NCBI RefSeq assembly: GCF_013868415.1
Contig: NZ_JACEMT010000038.1
Span: 22,961-86,960 of the forward strand
Direction of reading: 5' to 3'
DNA from: Marinobacterium marinum
GTDB taxonomy: Bacteria; Pseudomonadota; Gammaproteobacteria; Pseudomonadales; Balneatricaceae
Length of the DNA: 64,000 nucleotides
A program made the translations under genes and the position numbers. Below, piece by piece: positions 1 through 9,130 of the stretch (the stretch's first letter is position 1; the number at the start of each line of letters is the position of its first letter). The notes under the pieces are model-generated. The model made no database searches, was not told the DNA's origin, and was given only the letters and a program-made list of their open reading frames with translations.

Positions 1-549
1 GCCGCCCGTATCGGAGCAGACTGGATTGATGCCTACTGGCCTCAACTCCCGCTGGGTGTGCGCTGGGTTGGCATCGGTCAACAGACTACCGACACACTGA
101 CCCGGCTGGGCTTTCCCGCCTGGTATGCGACCGGCGGCTTCGATTCGGAAACCCTGCTCGCACACCCGTCCATGCAAAACATGGTTGGCGCAAAAGTCCT
201 GATTCTGCGCGCCGAAGGCGGACGCGACCTGCTGGCCGATACTCTTCGCCAACGCGGCGCTCGAGTGGACTTTGCTCACATTTACCGCCGCACCTGCCCC
301 CAACATACCCAGGGGGTTATCCAAAGTACTATTTATGCACAACCTTTATCGGCTATTCTGATCACCAGTGGTCAAGCCCTGCGCAACCTGATTCACCTCT
401 GCGCAGCCTTTGATGCTTTGACTGATGTCCTGATCATCGTACCCAGCGCCCGCCTTGCCGAGCTGGCCAATTCGCTGGGATTTAACCGAATCAGGGTAGC
501 CCAGGGGCCGGACGACCAGTCAATGGTCGATGCCTTGCTACCCGCCTGA
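1..549 (+). CDS. hemD: Uroporphyrinogen-III synthase, 3' part (cut by window edge)
   Basis: The reading frame is open from base 1 to the TGA at 547-549, so this is the C-terminal ~182 residues of a protein that starts outside the window. HemD closes and inverts the linear tetrapyrrole hydroxymethylbilane to uroporphyrinogen III in the cytosol, the branch point to haem, sirohaem and cobalamin. The visible part has the alpha/beta two-lobe pattern of the family (a GAKVLILRAEGGRDLL-like strand-turn, then ILITSGQALRNL). HemX and HemY follow immediately, the gammaproteobacterial haem operon order, which supports the call. hemC would be expected just upstream. Confidence 0.9.
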   Translation, partial: AARIGADWIDAYWPQLPLGVRWVGIGQQTTDTLTRLGFPAWYATGGFDSETLLAHPSMQNMVGAKVLILRAEGGRDLLADTLRQRGARVDFAHIYRRTCPQHTQGVIQSTIYAQPLSAILITSGQALRNLIHLCAAFDALTDVLIIVPSARLAELANSLGFNRIRVAQGPDDQSMVDALLPA

Positions 550-564
550 CCTCCGGAACACGGC

Positions 565-1809
565 ATGAAAGAGACCCGCAAGCACAGTAATGAACAACAA
601 GACAGCGCGACCTCAACTCCTATGACCGACGATCAAGCCCAGACCGTATCCGGGGCCGCTCCCGGACCCGAAGCGGACGACGCCACCCAGACCACCGACA
701 CGGCGTCCTCCGAATCCGCTGCTATCGCTCCGCCCGCCGCGAGCAATGGCTCTGCAGATAGCGAACGCCGCTGCGGCGCAACCTGGCCCGGCAAGCTGGC
801 CCTGCTGCTGTCGGTCATCGCTCTGGGCGGTGGCGGCTACATGGCCTGGGAAGGCTGGCAGCTGCAGCAGCAGAACAGCCAGCTGCAGGGACAGATCAAG
901 CAGCAGATTGACACGGCACTGGCCAATGGTCGTGCCGACACCGCGCAATCGGTTGCCAAGGTCAGTCAGCAACTGGGGCAGCTGCAGGCCCGCGCCGAAG
1001 CCGACAAGCGCAATATTGACGAACTCCAGAACCGCCTGACACGCAGTATTCAGCAAATCACTGCTGACGCCGAAGTCAGTCGCAAGGACTGGCTGCTGGC
1101 CGAAGTGGAATATCTGCTGCGTTTGGCGAATCAGCGTGTCATGATGGAGCAGACGCCGGCCGGTGCCCTGACCCTGCTGAAGTCCGCCGACGAAAGCCTG
1201 CGCGAGGCGGACGATGTCAGCCTGTATGACGTTCGTAAGGCGTTGGCGAATGATATCGCCGCGCTGAAGGCCGTCCCCACACTGGATACCGAAGGCATCT
1301 TCCTGCAACTGTCCGCACTGAACCGCCAGGTCAATGAATTGCGTGTAACGCCCATCACCGACAAGCGCAAGCTGCCCGCCCTGCTGGAAGAGATCACGCC
1401 GGAAAGTGTGGAAAAGTCCTGGGGAGACGGCCTCAAGGCCAGCTGGAACAAGGCTGTGGATAAGTTCGAGACACTGATCGTCATCCAGCACCGCGACGAA
1501 CCGGTCAAGCCGCTGATGTCACCGGAGCAAACCTTCTTCCTGCAACAAAACCTGCACCTGATGATGGAGCAGGCCCAGATGGCGCTGCTGCAGCGCGAGC
1601 AACAGGCATACGATGAAAGCCTGACCAAGGCCCATGACTGGATCGGCAGCCACTTTGATACCAAAAGCGCCACTACCCAGGCCATGCTGAACAGCCTGGA
1701 GGAACTGAAAGCGGTCAACGTGGCCCCCGAACTGCCGGATATTTCCGGTTCGCTGGCCAGTCTGAAAACCTACCTGCGTCAAATGCAGGACCTGCGGGCG
1801 GAGGGCTGA
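565..1809 (+). CDS. hemX: HemX-family inner-membrane protein
   Basis: A 414-residue protein of the HemX family, historically labelled uroporphyrinogen-III C-methyltransferase although no SAM-binding methyltransferase motif is visible. The first ~75 residues are acidic and rich in Ser/Thr/Pro/Ala (disordered, cytoplasmic). One membrane segment spans about residues 77-95, then comes a Gln-rich coiled coil (about 97-160) and a helical periplasmic domain. It sits 15 nt after hemD and 3 nt before hemY, so all three are surely co-transcribed. The molecular function in haem synthesis is unsettled; a scaffold role with HemY is commonly assumed. The ATG at 565 is the first in-frame start after hemD. 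Confidence 0.88.
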   Translation: MKETRKHSNEQQDSATSTPMTDDQAQTVSGAAPGPEADDATQTTDTASSESAAIAPPAASNGSADSERRCGATWPGKLALLLSVIALGGGGYMAWEGWQLQQQNSQLQGQIKQQIDTALANGRADTAQSVAKVSQQLGQLQARAEADKRNIDELQNRLTRSIQQITADAEVSRKDWLLAEVEYLLRLANQRVMMEQTPAGALTLLKSADESLREADDVSLYDVRKALANDIAALKAVPTLDTEGIFLQLSALNRQVNELRVTPITDKRKLPALLEEITPESVEKSWGDGLKASWNKAVDKFETLIVIQHRDEPVKPLMSPEQTFFLQQNLHLMMEQAQMALLQREQQAYDESLTKAHDWIGSHFDTKSATTQAMLNSLEELKAVNVAPELPDISGSLASLKTYLRQMQDLRAEG

Positions 1810-1812
1810 TCC

Positions 1813-3057
1813 ATGAAGAAGCTGTTTATCTTCCTGATGATATTCCTGGTCGCCGGTGCCTGGCTGGGCCAGATGATGGTGCAGGACCCCGGTTACGTCT
1901 TGCTGGCCTACAAGGAGACGACGGTTGAAACCAGCCTGTGGGTACTGCTGTTGCTGTTGCTGGTCGCCTTTGCGCTGGGCCACTGGTTGCTCAACCTGAT
2001 CGGCAACGCTCACCTTCCCGGCGCCAAAGTCCGGGGCTGGCAGAGCAGACGCAGCCAGAAGGCCAACCGCCGCAAGTCACTCAAGGGCATGATCGCGCTG
2101 TCGGAAGGCAACTGGTGGAAAGCCCAGCGTTACTTGAGTCAGGCTGCCGAACATTCCGACCTGCCGGCCATCAAGTACCTGGCAGCAGCACGTGCCGCCC
2201 ATGAACAGGGTGACCACAGCGGCACCGATGCCCTGCTCAACAAGGCCCGGACCGCCACTCCCCAGGCAGAGGTCACCATTGGCCTCACTCAGGCCACTTT
2301 CCAGCTGGAGCGCGGTCAGCTGGAGCCCTGCTTGGCCAACCTGCTGAATCTGCGTCGTCTGGCACCGAAAAATTCCCAGGTTCTGCGCTTGTTGCAACAG
2401 GTCTACCTGCGTCTGGAGGACTGGCTGGCCCTGATTCAGCTGTTGCCCGAGCTGAAACGGCAAGGCGTGATCAACGACCGTGAAATGATGCAGCTGGAGC
2501 AACAGTGCCACCTGCAGCGCCTGGCACAAAGCCTGGCAACGCTGCCGGCCGACACTGACGAACAGGAAAAATTGCGCGTCCTCAGCCGCAGCTGGCAGGC
2601 CGTGCCTGCACACCTGCTGCGTGATCCTGAACTCATCACCCGCTACAGCGACCTGATGCGCCAGATTGGTGCCGAAGCTGAAGCGGAGGCAGTACTGCAG
2701 GACCTGATCAAGCGCAAATGGGACAACCACCTGGTCGAGGTCTACGGCACACTGGCGGGCAAGGATCCGCAAAAACAGCTGGATACTGCCAAGGGCTGGC
2801 ACCGAAAACACCCGGACTGCGCCGAACTCGAGCTGACGCTGGGCCGCCTGAGCATGCGCAACTCCCTCTGGGGACAAGCCATTGGTTACTTCGAACGCAG
2901 CTTCGAACTGGCACCACGCGTGGAAACCTTCGGCGAACTGCAGCGCCTGCTGCAGCACCTGGGTGAAACCGAGCGTGCATCCCAGCTGATGCAGGCTAAT
3001 TTCACTCGCGTGGCGCCACAACTGCCCGCGCTGCCTCTACCTCAAGAAACTCACTAA
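1813..3057 (+). CDS. hemY: HemY, TPR-containing haem biosynthesis membrane protein
   Basis: A 414-residue proteobacterial HemY, not related to the protoporphyrinogen oxidase HemY of Bacillus. Two N-terminal membrane helices (about residues 3-20 and 41-62) are followed by a basic stretch (SRRSQKANRRKS) and a long helical region of TPR-like repeats to the C-terminus. The family is found beside hemCDX and is thought to organise late haem-pathway enzymes at the membrane. It begins 3 nt after the hemX stop. A bidirectional terminator at 3069-3097 ends the operon. Confidence 0.88.
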   Translation: MKKLFIFLMIFLVAGAWLGQMMVQDPGYVLLAYKETTVETSLWVLLLLLLVAFALGHWLLNLIGNAHLPGAKVRGWQSRRSQKANRRKSLKGMIALSEGNWWKAQRYLSQAAEHSDLPAIKYLAAARAAHEQGDHSGTDALLNKARTATPQAEVTIGLTQATFQLERGQLEPCLANLLNLRRLAPKNSQVLRLLQQVYLRLEDWLALIQLLPELKRQGVINDREMMQLEQQCHLQRLAQSLATLPADTDEQEKLRVLSRSWQAVPAHLLRDPELITRYSDLMRQIGAEAEAEAVLQDLIKRKWDNHLVEVYGTLAGKDPQKQLDTAKGWHRKHPDCAELELTLGRLSMRNSLWGQAIGYFERSFELAPRVETFGELQRLLQHLGETERASQLMQANFTRVAPQLPALPLPQETH

Positions 3058-3068
3058 ACCAAACGTAC

Positions 3069-3097
3069 AAAAAAGGGCAGTTCACACTGCCCTTTTT
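3069..3097. terminator. Bidirectional intrinsic terminator between hemY and fre
   Basis: GGGCAG (3075-3080), loop TTCACA, CTGCCC (3087-3092). It has five T after the stem on the plus strand and six A before it, so it works for both hemY (plus) and the ubiD-fre operon (minus). Confidence 0.88.
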
Positions 3098-3116
3098 CAT
3101 ATCCCGCATCGCTTTG

Positions 3117-3878
3117 TCAGGACGCACTCTTGCCCGGTCGCGGTGCCCAGGCAAACACATCCGAATGGATCTGATCAGCACGGACACCGCGAGCTTCCAG
3201 GCGATCAACCAATGCATGCACCATACCCGGTGAACCACAGGCATATACGGCCAGATCGGCGCAATCAGCGGGCAGTTCTTGCGCCAGTACGTCCGGCATC
3301 AGCCCGGTACACCCCTGCCAACCCGGACTGTTCTCCGGCTCACTCACCACCGGCACAAAACGCACATTGGCATGTTCGGATACCCACTGCTGAGGCAGTC
3401 GCTCCAGATAGAGATCAGCCTCGACCCGCGCTCCCCAGTAAATATCGATCGGGTTAGACACCTGGTTGGCCAGCAGATGTTCAACCATGCTCTTGATCTG
3501 GGCAAACCCGGTACTGGCTGCAGCAAAGACAAAGCGGGTGTCCGGTGTCACCTCCGCCTGACTCAGGCTCACCTCGCCCTTGGGCAGTTCAACCTCGATC
3601 TCGTCTCGCGTTCTCAGGGTCTCCAGGATACGCGCATTGAACTCGCTCCCCGGCACTTCACGAATGTGCAGTTCCAGGTCACGCCCCTGATCCGGGGCCG
3701 AGGCTATGGAAAACGAGGCTTTTTTGCCATCCGGCAGACATAGATCCAGATACTGGCCCGCACGAAAGTGCACCGATTCCGGGTCATCGGCCTTGAGCCT
3801 CAGTCGGACCCTGTACACATCATGGTTCAGCGCATTGAAACCGGTAATATCGCAATACTTCTTGTCTACGGAAAACAC
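3117..3878 (-). CDS. fre: NAD(P)H-flavin reductase (Fre/LuxG type)
   Basis: A 253-residue flavodoxin-reductase-fold protein with the flavin-binding beta barrel first and the NAD(P)H domain second. The flavin motif appears as SFSIAS (residues 55-60, the RxYSxxS position without the usual Tyr). The pyridine-nucleotide half includes VFAAASTGFAQIKSM and the C-terminal CGSPGMV. No Cys cluster for a 2Fe-2S centre is present, so it is a simple flavin reductase rather than an oxygenase reductase. It starts with GTG at 3878, eight bases after a GGAG ribosome site. It lies 47 nt downstream of ubiD in the same direction, the pair also adjacent in E. coli. Likely role: supply of reduced flavin, possibly for UbiD/UbiX chemistry (inference). 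Confidence 0.85.
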   Translation of the reverse strand: MFSVDKKYCDITGFNALNHDVYRVRLRLKADDPESVHFRAGQYLDLCLPDGKKASFSIASAPDQGRDLELHIREVPGSEFNARILETLRTRDEIEVELPKGEVSLSQAEVTPDTRFVFAAASTGFAQIKSMVEHLLANQVSNPIDIYWGARVEADLYLERLPQQWVSEHANVRFVPVVSEPENSPGWQGCTGLMPDVLAQELPADCADLAVYACGSPGMVHALVDRLEARGVRADQIHSDVFAWAPRPGKSAS

Positions 3879-3925
3879 CTATTCTTCTCCCTGCCCGAAC
3901 AGATCCGCCGTTCGGTCGATTGGGT

Positions 3926-5401
3926 TTAACATATATCCAGCTGGTCCCAGATTTCATCCACCCGCGCCTTCACCGCCGGGTCCATGGTGATCGGCTCACC
4001 CCACTCACGACTGGTTTCGCCCGGCCACTTGTTGGTCGCGTCCATCCCCATCTTGGAGCCCAGCCCTGACACCGGAGAGGCAAAATCCAGATAATCGATC
4101 GGCGTATTGTCAATCATCACTGTATCCCGCTGCGGGTCCATGCGTGTAGTGATCGCCCAGATGACGTCCTTCCAGTCACGGGCATTGACGTCGTCGTCAC
4201 AAACAATGACAAACTTGGTGTACATGAACTGACGCAGGAAGGACCAAACGCCCAGCATGATCCGCTTGGCGTGTCCCGGATACTGTTTCTTCATGGTCAC
4301 CACGGCCATGCGGTAGGAGCAGCCCTCCGGTGGCAGATAAAAATCGACAATCTCGGGAAACTGCTTCTGCAGGATCGGCACGAATACCTCATTCAACGCC
4401 ACTCCCAGCACCGCCGGCTCGTCAGGTGGACGGCCGGTATAGGTACTGTGATAAATGGCATCCTGCCGCCGGGTAATTCGTTCAACCGTGAATACAGGGA
4501 AGGAATCCACTTCGTTGTAATAGCCGGTATGGTCACCGAACGGACCTTCATCTGCCATCTCCTCGGGGTCGATGTAGCCCTCGAGGATAATCTCGGCGCT
4601 GGCCGGCACCTGGAGATCATTGCCTAAGCACTTGACCACCTCCGTCTTGCCGCCACGCAGCAGACCGGCAAAGGCGTATTCGGACAGGGTATCGGGCACC
4701 GGAGTCACAGCTCCCAGAATGGTCGCCGGGTCAGCACCCAATGCCACCGCAACCGGAAATTTTTCCCCAGGGTGAGCCGCTTGCCACTCTCGGAAATCCA
4801 GTGCGCCGCCCCGGTGCGCCAACCAACGCATGATCAGCTTGTTGCGACCAATCAGCTGCTGCCGGTAGATGCCCAGGTTCTGGCGTGGTTTTTCAGGCCC
4901 TCGTGTCACGACCAGCGGCCAGGTAACCAGTGGACCGGCATCGCCGGGCCAGCAGGTTTGAATCGGGATCTGGTGCAGATCGACCTCATCACCTTCGATC
5001 ACCACTTCCTGACAGGGCGCCTTGCGGATCTGCTTGGGTCCCATATTGAGCACCTGCTTGTACAGCGGCAGCTTGTCCCAGGCATCCTTCATGCCGCGCG
5101 GTGGTTCAGGCTCCTTCAACTGTGCCAGCAGCTTGCCCACCTCACGCAGCGCCGTTACCGACTCTTCGCCCATACCCAACGCCACCCGCTCCGGGGTGCC
5201 GAACAGGTTGGCCAGTACCGGCATGTCATACCCCTTGGGGTGTTCAAACAACAGTGCCGGGCCTCCGGCCCTGAGCGTGCGATCACAGATTTCGGTCATT
5301 TCCAGCACCGGGTCCACCGGCATGCTGATGCGTTTCAATTCACCGCGCTGCTCCAGCATTGTGATGAAGTCACGCAGGTCCTTGTATTTGGGTGTCGACA
5401 T
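3926..5401 (-). CDS. ubiD: 3-octaprenyl-4-hydroxybenzoate carboxy-lyase
   Basis: A 491-residue UbiD decarboxylase (E. coli about 497), which uses prenylated FMN to remove the carboxyl of the polyprenyl-hydroxybenzoate ring in ubiquinone synthesis. Family segments are clear: the N-terminal [19 protein letters not shown], the central [11 protein letters not shown] and [11 protein letters not shown], and a C-terminal part ending ...[11 protein letters not shown] place the start at the ATG at 5401, because it matches the family N-terminus; a longer open frame to 5506 would add 35 residues with no counterpart. fre follows. The rho terminator lies just upstream, so ubiD has its own promoter in the short 5402-5507 region. 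Confidence 0.93.
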   Translation of the reverse strand: MSTPKYKDLRDFITMLEQRGELKRISMPVDPVLEMTEICDRTLRAGGPALLFEHPKGYDMPVLANLFGTPERVALGMGEESVTALREVGKLLAQLKEPEPPRGMKDAWDKLPLYKQVLNMGPKQIRKAPCQEVVIEGDEVDLHQIPIQTCWPGDAGPLVTWPLVVTRGPEKPRQNLGIYRQQLIGRNKLIMRWLAHRGGALDFREWQAAHPGEKFPVAVALGADPATILGAVTPVPDTLSEYAFAGLLRGGKTEVVKCLGNDLQVPASAEIILEGYIDPEEMADEGPFGDHTGYYNEVDSFPVFTVERITRRQDAIYHSTYTGRPPDEPAVLGVALNEVFVPILQKQFPEIVDFYLPPEGCSYRMAVVTMKKQYPGHAKRIMLGVWSFLRQFMYTKFVIVCDDDVNARDWKDVIWAITTRMDPQRDTVMIDNTPIDYLDFASPVSGLGSKMGMDATNKWPGETSREWGEPITMDPAVKARVDEIWDQLDIC

Positions 5402-5507
5402 GGATTGGCTCGTCTCAGATTTAGCTACGTCCAGGCTGGCGACAAACGGGTCGTGCCCCGTATGGGGTCGGGCCGCCTCGGTTCTCGTCAGCCCCCGGTT
5501 CCGCATA

Positions 5508-5536
5508 TAAAAAAGGGTAAGTTTTTACGCTTACCC
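5508..5536 (-). terminator. Intrinsic terminator of rho
   Basis: Read on the minus strand, a GGGTAAG/CTTACCC stem (5536-5530 with 5521-5515) encloses an 8-nt loop and is followed by a run of T (A-run 5509-5514 on plus). It lies 35 nt beyond the rho stop codon. Confidence 0.85.
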
Positions 5537-5570
5537 TGTGAGGCCGATCCGGTGGCCGGTGACGATCGTT

Positions 5571-6830
5571 TTACTTGCGTTTCATTGACAGGAAAAACTC
5601 GTCGTTGGTCTTGAAATCCTTCAGCTTGTCGATGACAAACTCGGTCGCGGCGGAATCATCCATGGGATCCAGCAGCTTGCGCAAAATCCACATGCGCTGC
5701 AGCTCTTCCTCGCTGGTCAGCAAATCCTCACGGCGGGTGCCTGAACGGCGGATATTGATCGCCGGGAACACGCGTTTTTCAGCAATCTTGCGATCCAGGT
5801 GCACTTCGGAGTTACCGGTACCCTTGAACTCCTCGAAGATCACTTCATCCATCTTCGACCCGGTATCGACCAGTGCCGTCGCGATAATGGTCAGACTGCC
5901 GCCCTCTTCGATGTTACGGGCCGCACCGAAGAAGCGCTTCGGACGTTCCAGAGCGTGCGCATCAACACCACCGGTCAGCACCTTGCCGGATGACGGAATG
6001 ACCGTGTTGTAGGCGCGAGCCAGACGCGTGATGGAATCCAGCAGGATCACCACATCCTTCTTGTGCTCAGTCAGACGCTTGGCCTTCTCCAACACCATTT
6101 CGGCAACCTGTACGTGCCGCGCCGGCGGCTCGTCAAAGGTCGACGCAACCACCTCACCACGCACGGTGCGCTGCATGTCGGTCACTTCCTCCGGACGCTC
6201 GTCGATCAGCAGAACGATCAGGTAGCATTCCGGATTATTACGGGTGATGCTGTTGGCAATGTTCTGCAGCATCAGTGTCTTACCGGCTTTCGGCGGTGAC
6301 ACGATCAGGGCACGCTGACCCTTGCCCATCGGGCAGACCAGATCGATTACGCGAGCGGTCAGGTCTTCGGTACTGCCGTTGCCGAGTTCCATGCGCAGAC
6401 GTTCCTGCGCGAACAGCGGCGTCAGGTTCTCGAACAGGATCTTGTTCTTCGCGTTTTCAGGGCGGTCATAGTTGATCTCGTTGACCTTCAGCAACGCGAA
6501 GTAGCGTTCGCCATCCTTCGGCGGACGAATCTTACCGGCAATGGTGTCACCGGTACGCAGGTTGAAACGGCGAATCTGGCTCGGCGATACATAGATGTCG
6601 TCAGGGCCGGCCAGATAGGAGGAGTCGGCGGAACGCAGGAAGCCGAAACCATCCTGCAGGATCTCCAGCACACCATTGCCATAGATGTCTTCGCCGCTTT
6701 TGGCGTGACGCTTCAGAATGGCAAAAATGACATCCTGCTTGCGAGATCGGGCCATGTTCTCGAGGCCCATTTCGGTAGCAATTTCCAGAAGTTCCGGAAC
6801 GCTTTTCAGTTTGAGTTCGGTAAGATTCAT
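5571..6830 (-). CDS. rho: Transcription termination factor Rho
   Basis: A 419-residue hexameric RNA-dependent ATPase/helicase that ends transcription. The order is an N-terminal helical domain (1-45), the RNA-binding cold-shock-like fold with the RNP-like GFGFLR (61-66), Walker A SPPKAGKT (178-185), the LIDERPEEV catalytic region, Walker [11 protein letters not shown], and the Q-loop/R-loop segments with SSGKVLTGG. Length and sequence match the family throughout. It is monocistronic: trxA upstream has its own terminator (6996-7020) and rho has one at 5508-5536. The ~165-nt leader (6831-6995) may hold autoregulatory signals, but I see no defined structure. Confidence 0.97.
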   Translation of the reverse strand: MNLTELKLKSVPELLEIATEMGLENMARSRKQDVIFAILKRHAKSGEDIYGNGVLEILQDGFGFLRSADSSYLAGPDDIYVSPSQIRRFNLRTGDTIAGKIRPPKDGERYFALLKVNEINYDRPENAKNKILFENLTPLFAQERLRMELGNGSTEDLTARVIDLVCPMGKGQRALIVSPPKAGKTLMLQNIANSITRNNPECYLIVLLIDERPEEVTDMQRTVRGEVVASTFDEPPARHVQVAEMVLEKAKRLTEHKKDVVILLDSITRLARAYNTVIPSSGKVLTGGVDAHALERPKRFFGAARNIEEGGSLTIIATALVDTGSKMDEVIFEEFKGTGNSEVHLDRKIAEKRVFPAINIRRSGTRREDLLTSEEELQRMWILRKLLDPMDDSAATEFVIDKLKDFKTNDEFFLSMKRK

Positions 6831-6995
6831 AGTTTTCAGGAAGCAGCCGCTATCGACTGGTTACGGATGGAAACCGGGAGGTTAGTCAGAAGAATAAGGT
6901 TAAGATACAGCTATTGAAGCCCACGGAGTGGATCGCCGGGCCGACAAGTGAATCTACTATAAAAGCTAACCGGGACAGTGTCCAGCCGATAATAA

Positions 6996-7020
6996 CAAAA
7001 ACGCAGCCGGGGCGGCTGCG
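6996..7020 (-). terminator. Intrinsic terminator of trxA
   Basis: On the minus strand a CGCAGCC/GGCTGCG 7-bp stem (7020-7014 with 7008-7002) has a 5-nt loop and a following T-run (A 6997-7001 on plus). It lies 15 nt past the trxA stop. Confidence 0.88.
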
Positions 7021-7035
7021 TTATCCGAGACGCTG

Positions 7036-7362
7036 TCAGAGGTTGGCGTCAATAAAGGCGGCCAGCTGAGACTTGGACAGGGCGCCGACCTTGGTCGCTT
7101 CAACGTTACCACCCTTGAACAGCATCAGGGTCGGGATGCCGCGGATGCCGAACTTCGGCGGGGTTTCGTTGTTTTCGTCGATGTTCAATTTGCAGACCTT
7201 CAACTTGCCGTCATATTCCTTGGCAATTTCTTCCAGTACCGGGGCGATCATTTTGCAAGGTCCGCACCACTCGGCCCAGTAGTCTACCAGTACAGCGCCA
7301 TCTGCCTTGAGCACATCTTCTTCAAAGGAGGCGTCCGTTACGTTGACGATATTTTCACTCAT
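7036..7362 (-). CDS. trxA: Thioredoxin 1
   Basis: A 108-residue thioredoxin with the redox-active WCGPC at residues 32-36 in the setting [15 protein letters not shown], the cis-Pro in [11 protein letters not shown], and the usual length. It is a cytosolic dithiol reductant for ribonucleotide reductase, methionine sulfoxide reductase and others. The ATG at 7362 matches the family start ([10 protein letters not shown]); the frame stays open to 7455 but those 31 residues are not thioredoxin-like. It is divergent from ppx and upstream of rho, the order known from Pseudomonas and relatives. Confidence 0.97.
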   Translation of the reverse strand: MSENIVNVTDASFEEDVLKADGAVLVDYWAEWCGPCKMIAPVLEEIAKEYDGKLKVCKLNIDENNETPPKFGIRGIPTLMLFKGGNVEATKVGALSKSQLAAFIDANL

Positions 7363-7556
7363 GGATAGATTCTCCAGTGCACCTGGTGCGTTAGAAACGA
7401 TGGAATCGATGATAACACCTGTTACAGATTCCCGCCATATTCCCACCCTTTCCACCCGCCATGCGGGTGACTGTCATTAAAATGGGGTAGCGCGCAGGAC
7501 CACATAACCGGTATTTTTAAGCGCTAGTACGCGTTTGATACAGAGGATATTGTTTA
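7363..7556. promoter_or_regulatory. Divergent trxA/ppx intergenic region with candidate Pho half-site
   Basis: The 194-bp gap must hold promoters for both genes. Two things can be seen. A perfect ACCCGC-CAT-GCGGGT inverted repeat lies at 7454-7468. Next to it is CTGTCATTAAA (7471-7481), identical to the first half and AT spacer of the Pho box consensus, but the second half (ATGGGGT) matches poorly. PhoB control of ppx is therefore only a weak suggestion. Confidence 0.3.
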
Positions 7557-9077
7557 ATGCACGCTCAGGATCCATCGCAGGCCCCGACTCCCGAACCTTC
7601 TTTGCTGGCCGCCATCGACCTGGGGTCGAACAGTTTTCACATTATCGTATCCCAGCTGTTTGCCGGTGAGCTGAAACCGCTGGATGTGTTGTCGGAGAAG
7701 GTGCAGCTGGCGGCGGGGCTGGATGCCGACGACTGTTTGACCGAAGACGCCATGGCACGTGGTCTCGAGTGCCTGGGCCGGTTCGGGCAACGCATCAGCG
7801 AGCTGCCTCGCCAGTCCATCCGGATCGTCGGGACCAACGCCTTGCGCCAGGCGCGCAACAGCGATGAATTTATCCGCCGGGTTCAGGCATTGCTCGGTAT
7901 CCCCGTGGAGGTCATTGCCGGGCGCGAAGAAGCACGACTGATCTATCTCGGCGTCGCCCATACCCTGGCCGACGACAGTGGACGCCGCCTGGTCGTGGAT
8001 ATTGGCGGCGGCAGTACCGAATGCATTATCGGCGAACGTTTTGAGCCACGCGTGCGCGAAAGCCTGCACATGGGCTGTGTCAGTTACACCGACCAGTTCT
8101 TCGCCGATGGACACATTACCGAAACGGCCATGCGGGCGGCACGCACCGCCGCCATGCAGGAACTGCTGTCGATCCGGCGCGACTACCGCCGTCTCGGCTG
8201 GAGCAGCAGCGTCGGTGCATCCGGCACCGTCAAGGCTACCCTGCAGGCCTGTATTTCATTGGGCTTCAGCCACGAGCAGATCACGCGTCAGGCACTGGAC
8301 CAGCTCTGCCGCTATCTGGTCGAGTGCAAAAATGTGGAACAACTCCATATTGACGGCATCAAGCCGGAACGCTGTTCGGTACTGCCGGCCGGCGTCGCCA
8401 TCCTGAGCGCCATTTTCGAGTCTCTCGGTGTTGAACAGATGAGTTTTTCCGAAGGTGCCCTGCGTGAAGGCGTTCTCTACGACATGGCTGGACGCCTGCG
8501 CCACGAAGACGTGCGCGAGCGCACCATTCACGCACTCACCCGGCGTTACCTGCTGGACCGTAAACAGGCCACGCGAATCGAAGCAACCGCCCTGATCGCT
8601 CTGGCTCAGGTCAAGGATGACTGGGACCTGGAGGCCGGCAGCTATCACGATATGCTGAGCTGGGCCGCCCGCTGCCACGAAATAGGACTGGCGGTCTCAC
8701 ACAGCCAGTTTCACAAACACAGCGCCTACCTGTTACAGCACTCGGACCTGCCCGGATTTACCCGACTGGAGCAGCAACTGCTGGCCTTTCTGGTACGCGG
8801 TCATCGCCGCAAGTTCCCCAAGGAAGAGTACCGCCAGCTTCCCGACGAACTGCGTCATCCCTATCGTTACCTCTGTCTGCTGTTGCGCCTGTCGGTGATC
8901 ATGCATCGCAGCCGCAGCAAGGCGCGTCTGCCCGCCTTTACTCTGCGCGTGGATGGGACGAGAATCGATCTGACTTTCCCGCCCGGCTGGCTCGACCATC
9001 ATCCGTTGACCCGCGCCGACCTTGAACAGGAGGCTGCCTACCTGCGCAGTATTGATTTCAAATTAAAAGCCAACTGA
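7557..9077 (+). CDS. ppx: Exopolyphosphatase
   Basis: A 506-residue Ppx/GppA phosphatase of the ASKHA fold. The phosphate-1 motif is DLGSNS (21-26) in AAIDLGSNSFHII and the phosphate-2 motif is VVDIGGGSTE; a C-terminal HD-like helical domain contains RCHEIGLAVSHSQFHKHS. The enzyme releases terminal phosphate from polyphosphate processively. The length fits Ppx (about 500-513), and the C-terminal domain separates it from short GppA-type proteins. The ATG at 7557 lies 10 nt after AGAGGA. No ppk is next to it, unlike in Pseudomonas; instead a Gate-domain membrane protein follows almost without a gap. Confidence 0.93.
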   Translation: MHAQDPSQAPTPEPSLLAAIDLGSNSFHIIVSQLFAGELKPLDVLSEKVQLAAGLDADDCLTEDAMARGLECLGRFGQRISELPRQSIRIVGTNALRQARNSDEFIRRVQALLGIPVEVIAGREEARLIYLGVAHTLADDSGRRLVVDIGGGSTECIIGERFEPRVRESLHMGCVSYTDQFFADGHITETAMRAARTAAMQELLSIRRDYRRLGWSSSVGASGTVKATLQACISLGFSHEQITRQALDQLCRYLVECKNVEQLHIDGIKPERCSVLPAGVAILSAIFESLGVEQMSFSEGALREGVLYDMAGRLRHEDVRERTIHALTRRYLLDRKQATRIEATALIALAQVKDDWDLEAGSYHDMLSWAARCHEIGLAVSHSQFHKHSAYLLQHSDLPGFTRLEQQLLAFLVRGHRRKFPKEEYRQLPDELRHPYRYLCLLLRLSVIMHRSRSKARLPAFTLRVDGTRIDLTFPPGWLDHHPLTRADLEQEAAYLRSIDFKLKAN

Positions 9078-9130
9078 TATTCAAACAGCTGCTGCACGCC
9101 GGCAGGGAAATTGCCGGCGACAGCTACAAC

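Noticed and set aside
613..1491. Long minus-strand frame (292 codons) opposite hemX
   Set aside because: Low-complexity Gly/Gln/Leu translation and complete overlap with hemX; an antisense shadow.
7471..7490. A full Pho box before ppx
   Set aside because: Only the first half (CTGTCAT) and the AT spacer match; the second half is too different to claim.
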